Source: Archivesica marissinica
Taxonomy: Eukaryota; Mollusca; Bivalvia; Venerida; Vesicomyidae
Assembly: GCA_014843695.1 (NCBI GenBank)
Contig: CM026391.1
Location: forward strand, 13,425,918-13,489,917
DNA: 64,000 nucleotides
Direction: 5' to 3'
Position numbers and translations under genes: made by a program. A model generated the notes under the pieces. That model was given only the letters and a program-made list of their open reading frames with translations. It made no database searches and was not told the origin of the DNA. Numbering within the stretch: position 1 is the stretch's first letter; every line of letters begins with the position of its first letter. Positions 22,154-34,300 of this stretch are shown here, one piece after another.

Positions 22154-22370
22154 ATGGCGGCCTCCATAGCACAGAGAGTTTTCCACAGAATAACTTCTTC
22201 AGAAAAAACACTTCTTTGTTGCAAACCAATGCTATTTGCGTCAGTACGAAAGAGAGAAAATAGCTATGCGTCAGTACGAAAGAGAGAAAATAGCTATGTG
22301 AATTTACTGCAGGGAGACACAGTACGAATCGGATGCGCTTCTGGATTTTGGGGAGATTCAATGGTTGCAG
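22154..22370 (+). CDS. atuA-like: AtuA-like exon 1 (leader and first conserved motif)
   Basis: The ATG at 22154 lies in the strong context AAAATGGCGG; an in-frame ATG at 22145 is an alternative. The exon encodes a basic leader, a tandem decapeptide [10 protein letters not shown] (residues 29-38 and 39-48, from a perfect 30-bp duplication), then [14 protein letters not shown], which is diagnostic for the family. It ends in phase 1 before the donor GTTTAT at 22371. Confidence 0.9.
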
Positions 22371-25300
22371 GTTTATTAACATTTCTAAGGGAGATAACTA
22401 TGCAGAAACGGTTCAGCATAATTTCCTTCAAAGGGTTATAACTCATGATCTATTATCAGGACGCTAAAAGTAACAAAGCTTTGAATTTGTGGTACCTAGA
22501 AGTTGTTTGTTGAAATGTTGGCAGCATGTACGTTTACGGACTCGAGCAAAGTCATTTATTACGTCTTTTGTTAGTATTGTTGTCTAAATACGATTTAGCC
22601 CATGGCACAGTTGCATCATTTTCTATCATAAAAACACTTTTCAGCCAAAATAAAAAGAAAATTTGTTTGTTTAACCCATTTGATTCTGGATACTGTACAG
22701 TATTTGCAAAGAACATAGAGCCAGATCAACCGCCATGGAACGTGCCATCTGATCAGGCTCTATGCTGTTTGCTATTCAGATGATCTTGCTAAGACACTTG
22801 GCTATGTAGCAAACAACATAGATCCTGATCAGCATGCAGCGTGACGCTGCGGCTGATCTGGATCTACCGGTATGTTGTTTGCAAAAGCCTTTAAATGTAT
22901 CCAGAATGAAATGGGTTAAGTGAATGATCGAATAATATTTTACTCATAAACATAGAAAGCTATTAATATCACTCGTGGCTAGCTTCACACTTGGTAATAA
23001 TGCTTTCAATGTTCATTCGGTGAAATATTATTCGATCATACACTGAAATAAACACATATCATCTTATAATTATATCGTAGGAACAAGAAAGAAAAATCAA
23101 TAAAAAACTAGATCACATGGGCTTTTTACCCCGTTCGATACCCCGCTATACCATACTAAAATGACTAAAATCATATTTAAACAGAGGTCTTGTACCAGTG
23201 CTTTACACAGTGCAAGTAAAAGAACCAGAGGAGACATCATTGCACTATCCTCCAAATCTAAAATAACTAATCTCTTCAGTAGGTGTCGCTAAAATGGGTA
23301 ACCGGTAACTACGATAAATAAACGTAAAACACTCACAGGTATTCATGTATTATGTATATCAACATATATATTGTATCGGGTTGCTTTGTGTAATGTTACA
23401 TCTAATGTTACAGTGTAGTGGGTAGTATATTGAAGCAGTTACATTTTCACACCAAAGTCTGTCGGTCACATTCTCTATGCAACAAATTATATTTACTGTG
23501 AATCTATTTTCGTGTTTTGTTGCATCAACATTTCTGATTTTACAGTAAAAGATTTGTTGCACAAGATGTAGATTGAAGATCTGTAGTGAACACAGTATGA
23601 TAGACAATCTTGTTTGTACACAGGCTTCAATACCATATAATTACCAGGGTGTTTTTGTGCACATCTAATTTTGCTTGTTTGGCATACATTTATATATATC
23701 TATTGGTTGCTTTATTTGTGGAAACCTTAAAGCAGCATTACATCGTAATAAAGGATGTTTTGGGTAAAATATAAATACTAATGTGTGTGTGTTTACAAAA
23801 ATCGAAATAGTCGCTCAGAATCGATACAATTCCAATAAATGTAAACCATCGTATACACAAATTTGTTTATCAACACACGAAATGTAAACACGCACAGTGT
23901 GCATGCGTGAAACAACAGAGGATGTAGAAAACAACGTATATATTTTGAACATGAAAGACTATCTATCTATCTTCCCCTAATGTCGAACCCCTTGCGGGGA
24001 TGTAGAAATGTGCCTAAAGACCTAGCTATCAGAGGTATGAATCAACATATCAAGTAATTTAATTAAAAAAGACAACATGGGACAAATGAGGACGATGCAT
24101 TCCGAATGCAAACAAGTGCGGACGATGCGTTCCGGTTGTAAACAAATGCGTGACCGATTGACTCGGAAAGCCCTACTTTTCGGTTTCAAGTTTGTTTTAT
24201 CGCAAAAAAACACTGTTTACCAAATGAACATAAGCATACAAAGTATAATATTAGAATGTGTAGCAGCATTGCAATTTAATTTTTCAAATATCTTTTACTT
24301 CATACGATGTAATTCTGCTTTAAATCACAAAAATTAAGACTGGCAATTTCTTTCATAATTTTTAAAACTGTGCCGCTTGCCAAAATGAAATCTTAATAGT
24401 CTATAAAAGCAAAGTATCAAACAGTATTCATTTGTATCACTGGATAGCTGCACAGTTTTCATCAGTTTTCAAGATTTCTAAACTTTAAATATGACAGCTA
24501 AGATTAGTGTCCTTAACACTTTCAACACCACTGACCTCTAAATAGGCTTACAAAAAGTGTAGATCCAGATGAGCCGGCTCGTGATGAGCCGTCTCATCAG
24601 GATCTGCACTTTTGCCAATGATATGACTATTTTTAGACATAATTACCCATTTTGATAAATGAACTTGTCCAAATGTGATTTTCTGATTCATTTATTAGTT
24701 TATGAATATCATGGACCAGTCCATGTGAGTTACTTGGTGTTGAATGGGTTAAATCAAGTGGTGTTGACAGAGGCATGAACTGATCTGTTGAAATATTGTT
24801 GTCCACTCTTGATTTTCTTGGCCATGCTATCACACAATCATTGATCAATTAATATCAGTACCATCAACTGAGCCAACTGTATTCTGTATAATATGGCACT
24901 TCTGATAAAAAAAATCCTGCTGTACATCAATTAACCCATTCAACACCAAGTAACTCACATGGGGTCCATGATATTTTTAGACCAATAAATTAATAACAAA
25001 ATTACATTTGGATCAGTTCATTTATCAAAATGGGTAATTTTTTCCCCTAAAAATAGTTATATTACTTGAAAAAAGTGCAGATCCTGATGAGACGGCTCGT
25101 CACGAGCCAGCTCATCTGGATCTACACTTTTTGTAAGCCTATATAGAGGTCTGTGGTGTTGAAAGGGTTAAAGCCATATCATCAGGGAATCTGAAAGAAA
25201 TAAAACATACAAAACTCTATTAACATCAAAGTTCTACATTTCTATCTGTTAAATTTGAAATTTTTTAACTTATACAGACAATATATATTTAAAAATTGTT

Positions 25301-28300
25301 ATTGTTGGGAATAATAAGTAGTTTGTCAATAACATTTGAAAACCTGCCACCCTTGTTGTATTCGATATAGTGAAGTCAAACTGATAAGTTGCACTGGAAT
25401 GATTGTGAACAAAAATTGGACATGCATCTTTAATATTAAGCATTTGTGAGGGTGGACCTGACAGATTTAGTTTTTTAAGTACAATTTATAAGTGATGATT
25501 AGTACAGTGTATGTACATTATTAAGATGAAAACTGTTCCATAAATCTGGGTTGCTGTTACGAAACTAAATATATTTGGAGTTCAGCCTAATTCTGTTTTT
25601 GAAAAAACTATGGTTAACTTTTGTGTTTTTACATCGTTCTTCATTTTTAATGTTAGAATAATCAACTGTATAAATATTATTTACTTTACAACAATTTCGA
25701 AACAAGATTATAATATTAAGCACTCTCGTTGGAGCAGATGAAAGCATATAATATATGCCATATATGTAGTCATTCGTGGGATATAACCGTAGAAAACTCA
25801 CATGTCTTATTTGTCGACCACCGTACCATCTCACACACTTCTCAGTCCGTGGAAGGAACCCGGAATGCATTGACTAGAAGCGAGCGTGCTAATCACTGCG
25901 CTAATCAGACAGCTAATCGAATCAACTTAGCAATTAATGATCATGTAAGCAAGAGTTCACCTACCTGTTGACGCCATGCAAATCTGCAACTTTGGACAAT
26001 AAATCACCCTTTGATAGGTATCTAAATCAATAAGCATCTGAAATGAACAAAACGTTTCAACTATTATTGACACATAAACCAGTCAGTGTTTTCAACATAA
26101 TATAATTATATTACAATGCAACTTTGTGGTCATTGGTTGTGGTAGTAGTTTGTAACCCAATATACATGTAAACACAAGAGTTCGATATATTCTGATTGAT
26201 TTCAAACTGGACAATGTATCTATATATAATTATGATCATCGTGTCTATCATCGCATCAAGATCAATCATGACAACTTGTACTATGGGTTACACTATTGGC
26301 TGTCCAATTTGTGCAGTAGTTAGACATGCTCGCTTCTCACCAATGCAACCCCGGTTCGATCCTCGGAATGGACAGTATGTGATATGGTACGGTGACAGAT
26401 TGAACAGGATGTCAAACTGTCCCATGTGCGGTACTCGGTCAGTCCACGTATGTAGTGTCATTGAGCAAGTCACCTCACAGACATAGTTTAGTACTGGTTA
26501 ACCGCATATGTCCAGAAAAACATTTGCATTTGGACACGTGAGGACGTTTAATTCTGTGTACAAATACTGTAGCAATACACAAGCATTTAAAAACAAACAG
26601 AGGACATAAGCATTTAATTCCCTACCTGCACACTGTATCAATTTACTTAGCTAATGCATTGCAAAAACATAATATGTATCGTCATTCAGTTCCAAAAACA
26701 TAATATGTATCGTCATTCAGTTCCAAAAACATAATAAGTCATGACTTGTGTTTAGTGTAAATAGCGATAGATACTTATGGAAGTAGCGTCCCTTGTAATC
26801 TTAAAATAGAAATAGGGACCTACTGTACAGAAATGTATAAGCAAATAACACTGATATGCACCTTAATAATGCAAGATGTAGAAATATATCAATTTTACTT
26901 TACCTAAGTCAAACCGGGTATCGAATGAGAGCGGTTCGTCCCCTTGTCATTCCCCCATCATATCAACAAGCAAGACAACACATAGCACGGATTCGGCTGC
27001 CATTTTTAAGACTTTTTCCGAAGTTGCGACTGCATCGAACCAGTTGTAAAGTTAAGACTTTATTTACGATATCTTAGCTGCAACTTTGTTGATAAAACGG
27101 ACTGTGGTCTTAACTAAGACGTTACGACGTCGTAACTCGGTCTTAAGCAATAATCTTAACTTAGACTGACTTACGACCATTGATATAACGTGGCCCTGAT
27201 CCGTCCGTAGCCCTGTCAAGATCATCAGGCTGATATTTATTGTCTGAATGTTTGTCTGTGCCACTTCTGTCGCCATTTGAAAAACACTGGAGCCAATTAA
27301 AAAAACTTGGAGCCAACAACTAAGAGCCATATTATATACAGTTCACAAATAATTATTTTAAAAAAAATGTTGCGCCAAATATTATCGCCAATTCACAAAA
27401 TTTAGCGCCAATATTTATTTTTTGTCGCAATTAGCGTCTTTGGCGACCGACAGCGGGAACCATGGGCAGATGACCGATGGGTGGGCATTTGGGCACCTTG
27501 AAAATGCTTGTGAAAACAGTTTTTATATTTCTGACATCGGGTGGTGGTGTTAACCCATTTCATACTGGATACATTGAAAGGCTTTTGCAAACAACATAGA
27601 TCCAGATCAGCCGCAGCGTGACGCTGTGAAAACTTGTTAACAACAGTTAGAATGTGTGTCCTCTTATAGCATTATAATTCAAAATACATACTAATTATTG
27701 TTCTAGCACCGCAGTTGATCCACTCGGGCAGTTTGGATTATCTAGTGTTCGACTATCTCTCAGAAATCACCATGTCACTACTGGCAGCTGTAAAAAAGAA
27801 AACAAATGTAAGTATATTTCATTTTATATCTACATGTCACATTATAACAGGTTTGGTAAATGTTTTATACATAACCATCATGGTGGAATGTTTACATTTC
27901 TAACTACAGCCGACTAATTTGTTATAATTTATTCATGTAGTAGGCATGCATGAAATTATAATTTATCTACTAGTCCGTGGACAAGTAAGATGCACAATTT
28001 GACAAATTGTATGGGGTCGGGCATACAATTTCCACATCCCTGGCATTTTTATCAGAATGTCACATACTTAGTTTAAACATATTTTATTTCCCAATAAGTC
28101 TTATATAATTCTTCTCCTCTAAATGTCACATACTTGACTGTATACCTTTACTAGAGCTAACACTAGTCTCACTACCAGGGATCATTCTAGAGGGCGATAT
28201 GGGTGAAATTGTCGCCCTAGGGACCCTGACTTCGCCCACTGTGGGCCCCACTTCTCTCTTTGGTTTTTACGATTTTCAAACCAAATTTTGTCTAGTAAAA

Positions 28301-31300
28301 TACACTGGCCCATTATAAAGCACTCCTTCTATTCAAATGTTGTATTTAATGGTTGTACTGTGCATTTTAAATAGATATATGAGATATCAAGCAGCTCTAT
28401 GTGTCCTCTATAGAACATTCATAAAACACTGTTTAACGCTTTGCGTGTTAGCATCAGATAAAATCACTTTCACAAACAGCACAGAACGTGCCATTTAATC
28501 AGGCTTTCTCACTTCTCCCAAAAATTCTGACCTAGAATGAACCCTGCACTACGTGTATCTGACACCGTCCTACAGGGGCCTACCATATTGTAAGTGTTCC
28601 AACCCATCCAGGGAAGGATCAAGGTCACAGCTGGAGTTGTTTATTAGTAATTTGGTTTTTTGTTGATACTGTTATGAACTAAATGAAATATGCTTTCCCA
28701 TATTATTCTATATATTATAAGGATATGAACCCAATGTTTCTCAACTCTTCAAGCCTGCCAAATCTCAGGATGCTCACCAGGCCCCGAGGTTATAAAACTT
28801 TTCTCCAATCTCAAAACTCGGTCTCAAGCGTCTGGTTGGTTCAGCTGACAGTTTTGGCAGGCCTGACTACATTGTATTCTTTCAATACTACATTGTATAC
28901 ATTATGATAGTCCAACATTCAATAATACATTGTATACATTATGATAGTCCAACATTCAATAATACATTGTATACATTATGATAGTCCAACATTCAATAAT
29001 ACAGTATGCTTAATGTCAGGGAGCCGGGGGATTCACTCCAGACTTTGTTCAATAATGCATGTACATTGTGTATGCTTAATGTCAGGGAGCCAGGGGGATT
29101 CACTCCAGACATTGTTCAATAATGCATGTACATTGTGTATGCTTAATGTCAGGGAGCCAGGGGGATTCACTCCAGACATTGTTCAATAATGCATGTACAT
29201 TGTGTATGCTTAATGTCAGGGAGCCGGGGGATTCACTCCAGACTTTGTTCAAGTTGCCATGGAACCACATATCAAGGCCATCAAGAGTAAAGGTAAACTT
29301 ATTTATTTTGAGCACAAGTCGCATCTCTGCAAGCAACTACTTAGGACTATTTCCTTAGCTCCATAATAGTAGTGTCTCGTTGATACCTTCGAATTAGTTT
29401 ATACAAATTGATTTTAGCTCGATTGCGAAACAAGTTCTTACAACTTATATTAAGCACTCTCAAGTTGAATCCATTGCCTTGAGGGAGAGAGAAGAGGCAT
29501 GTGGAATTTAAATGCCTTGCCAAAGGGCACAATCGTAACGGCTACAGTTTGGCGCAAACTCAAGGCCTTTTGCACTGCGCTATAACGACGTCCATTTTAC
29601 CCAGCATGCAAAGAGTTAAGTAAGCTGAAAGTTGGGATTACACCGCAACATTCTTTTATCAAATTATCGCAATACAATAAAAAAAATGTATATAGAAAAG
29701 TACGATTTTCAAAGCATTTGTCCTACCAAGTCTTGATTGTCCAGCATGCATATATTTTTATTATTAGTGTAATTTCTTGTTGTACTTGAAATATTAAAAT
29801 TTGTTCAAAACTTCATCCGCCCCACCCCTAAAAAACCCTAAAAACCGAAAACCTCTCCAAACCCAACTTTTCCTCTAGTCTGGAGGCTGTTTGGTATAGA
29901 GGGGTTTCACTGTTGTTTAATAATATTGGAAGGATCAAAATCATCTTCAGGACCACTATTATTCGCTGTACAAGATTGTGATAACATTCACATTTACAAA
30001 ATTTAAATGAATTTTTCTTTAGAATAACTAAAAACAACAATAAATGAAATACTGGTACAAGATTGTGATAAAATTCATATTTAGATAATTTAAATGAAAT
30101 GATTTTTCTTTAGAATAACTAAAAACAACAATAAATGAAATACTGGTACAAGATTGTGATAAAATTCATATTTAGAAAATTTAAATGAATTTTTCTTTAG
30201 AATAACTAAAAACAACAATAAATGAAATACTGGTACAAGATTGTGATAAAATTCACATTTAGAAAATTTAAATGAATAGATTTTTCTTTAGAATAACTAA
30301 AAACAACAACAAATGAAAGACCGGTACAAGATTGTGATAAAATTCATATTTAGAAAATTTAAATGAATTTTTCTTTAGAATAACTAAAAACAACAATAAA
30401 TGAAAGACCGGTACAAGATTGTGATAAAATTCACATTTAGAAAATTTAAATGAATATTTCTTTAGAATAACTACAAACTACAATAAATGAAAGACCAGTA
30501 CAAGATTGTGATAAAATTCATATTTAGAAAATTTAAATGAATTTTTCTTTAGAATAACTAAAAACAACAATAAATGAAATACAAAGTATGAGGGAATTGT
30601 CTTTGAAGGTGTAAAGGTGATCAGTAATGCTGGAGGAGTGAACCCTGAAGCTTGCGCAGCGGCCCTTAGAGCTGTCTGTTCCGCTGCCAATGTTGACCTT
30701 AATGTTGCCGTGGTGACCGGGGATAATCTTTTGCCTCAGGTAGGTGAGGACCTTGCTGTTACTATGACTACATCCCTATAGTAATTAAGACCATGAGAGT
30801 ATAGACCATATTTAGTTTCGAACAATTATGAAGCAAGCTTTAATAGGTTATAGTAATCAATAGCGTCACCGATGAAAGTGTATATGTGATCCTTTGTGTG
30901 GGAGGAAACCGCAGTCCACTTGTCCGATCACTGTACCGTCTCACATACTCATATTTGAAGCCATGTATTTGACAAAACATGTTTTGCGGAAAAAAGAGGT
31001 GCGCCAAATATTTTCGCCAATTCACAAAATTTAGTGCCAGGATTTGTTATTTGTCACAATTGGCGCTAGATTGCGAGATCCCTGACTGGGTTGGTGGGAA
31101 TGCCTGTGATGAAACCAACCTGTAATAAGCAACCAAGAACTAGATTAGATAGTAAGCATACATTTATTCATAGCATCAGTTTTTGTCCATTAAAGATTAA
31201 GTGTGAATGTGTTTGTAGGTACCTGAACTACAATGTAGCGGTTTCACCGAGATGAACAGCGGAATCGCCATGCCAACAGCAATCACGAATATGAATGCTT

Positions 31301-34300
31301 ACCTAGGGTAATATTTTAAAAATCTTCTACATTTTACACATGTCACATGATCTGTTAACATTCTAGAATCTTCTACATTTTACACATGTCACATGATCTG
31401 TTAACATTCTAGAATCTTCTACATTTTACACATGTCACATGATCTGTTAACATTCTAGAATCTTCTACATTTTACACATGTCACATGATCTGTTAACATT
31501 CTAGAATCTTCTACATTTTACACATGTCACATGATCTGTTAACATTCTAGAATCTTCTACATTTTACACATGTCACATGATCTGTTAACATTCTAGAATC
31601 TTCTACATTTTACACATGTCACATGATCTGTTAACATTCTAGAAGCATAAATTTATTCACGACTAATCCGACCATGTACATAAATTGTACAGATTTATCG
31701 TTATGTCTCTCACATTTGTGCCAATGCATATTTAGGTTTAGACTAATTTGATATAAATTATCTCTAAGCGACAGTAGCACATGTTTAGTATAGACTCCAA
31801 TAATAAACAAACGTCAATTTAGGAGCGTGGCTGACCGTTATGCGAAATCCTACTTTCACCTGAGAGTTTGTGGATCGTAAACGCCGTTTATTGATTGAAA
31901 GTTAGTGTTCAGATTAATTTGGAAGTATATTACATAAAATGCATTTTGTTGTGGCATTTTGCGATATAATGTTGCATTTGACACATTTTTAAAAAATGAA
32001 ATGATTGTTAAATATTTTTTAGCACCCACTTATAAGACAGGAAGCCAGTTTGAGGCCATAATTTGGTGGTAAAAAACACGTGGTGTAGGCGAGTATGTAT
32101 GGTACAGTGGGGAGAAGTAACTCACAAATCACCCTCTAGTCTACACCCTGGTATGACTGGTTGCCAATAGTAAGTTGTGGAATATGTTTATGTTTTGTGT
32201 ATTTCAGGGCTGGTCCAATATCTCGTGCGCTGGACCTAGGTGCTGACATAGTAATTACTGGCCGGTGTGTGGACAGCGCCCTAGTACTGGGACCACTTCT
32301 TCATAAAGTACGTCAAATATACTGAACTGTCATAACTTTATTTCTATCCCACCTTCATAGAGGTTACTACCCCACCATCATAGAGGTTACTACCCCACAT
32401 TCATAGATGTTACTACGCCACCATCATAGAGGTTACTACCCCACATTCATAGTGGTTACTATCTCACATTCATAGAGGTTACTACCCCACCTTCATAGAG
32501 GTTACTACCCCACATTCATAGAGGTTACTACCCCACCTACATAGAGGTTACTACCCCACCTTCATAGAGGTTACTACCCCACCTTCATAGAGGTTACTAC
32601 CCCACATTCATAGAGGTTACTACCCCACATTCATAGAGGTTACTATCTCACATTCATAGAGGTTACTACCCCACATTCATAGAGGTTACTGCCCCACATT
32701 CATAGAGGTTACTACCCCACTTTCATAGAGGTTACTACCCCACCTTCATAGAGGTTGCTACCCCACATTCATAGAGGTTACTACCCCACCATCATAGAGG
32801 TTACTACCCCACATTCATAGAGGTTACTATCTCACATTCATAGAGGTTACTACCCCACCTTCATAGAGGTTACTACCCCACATTCATAGAGGTTACTACC
32901 CCACATTCATAGAGGTTACTACTCCACCTTCATAGAGGTTACTACTCCACCTTCATAGAGGCTACTATCCCACATTCATAGAGGTTACTACCTCACATTC
33001 ATAGATGTTACTACGCCACCATCATAGAGGTTACTACCCCACCTTCATAGAGGCTACTACCCCACCTTCATAGAGGTTACTATCTCACATTCATAGAGGT
33101 TACTACCCCACCTTCATAGAGGTTACTACCCCACATTCATAGAGGTTACTACCCCACCATCATAGATGTTACTACCCCACCATCATAGAAGTTACTACCC
33201 CACCATCATAGAGGTTACTACCCCACATTCATAGAGGTTACTACCCCACATTCATAGAAGTTACTACCTCACCATCATAGAGGTTACTACCCCACATTCA
33301 TAGAGGTTACTACCCCACCTTCATAGAGGTTACTAACCCCACCTTCATAGAGGTTACTACCCCACCTTCATAGAGGTTACTACCCCACATTCATAGAGGT
33401 TACTACCCCATCTTCATAGAGGTTACTATCTCACATTCATAGAGGTTACTACCCCACCTTCATAGAGGTTACTACCCCACATTCATAGTGGTTACTACCC
33501 CATCTTCATAGAGGTTATTACCCCACCTTCATAGAGGTTACTACCCCACCTTCATAGAGGTTACTAACCCCACCTTCATAGAGGTTACTACCCCACCTTC
33601 ATAGAGGTTACTACCCCACATTCATAGAGGTTACTAACCCCACCTTCATAGAGGTTACTACCCCACCATCATAGAGGTTACTACCCCACATTCATAGAGG
33701 TTACTACCCCACTTTCATAGAGATTACTGGGAATAATATGATACAGTTTAACATGATAAGAATGGCAACATCATGGTAGTGCAGGTTTAATATGATAAGA
33801 AAGGCAACATCATGGTAGTGCAGGTTTAACATGATAAGAAAGGCAACATCATGGTAGTGCAGGTTTAATATGATAAGAAAGGCAACATCATAGTAGTGCA
33901 GGTTTAACATGATAAGAAAGGCAACATCATGGTAGTGCAGGTTTAATTTGATAAGAAAGGCAACATCATAGTAGTGCAGGTTTAACATGATAAGAAAGGC
34001 AACATCATGGTAGTGCAGGTTTAATATGATAAGAAAGGCAACATCATAGTAGTGCAGGTTTAACATGATAAGAAAGGCAACATCATAGTAGTGCAGGTTT
34101 AACATGATAAGAAAGGCAACATCATAGTAGTGCAGGTTTAATATGATAAGAACAGCAACATCATAGTAGTGCAGGTTTAATATGATAAGAACGGCAACAT
34201 CATGGTAGTGCATGTTTAACATGATAAGAACGGCAACATCATGGTAGTGCATGTTTAACATGATAAGAACGGCAACATCATGGTAGTGCATGTTTAACAT

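Noticed and set aside
22101..22382. A 93-codon minus-strand frame opposite AtuA exon 1
   Set aside because: It is the antisense shadow of a well-supported exon and has no family resemblance.
28683..28907. An extra AtuA exon between exons 2 and 3
   Set aside because: Exons 2 and 3 already join in phase 0 and match the family spacing; this frame has no conserved block.
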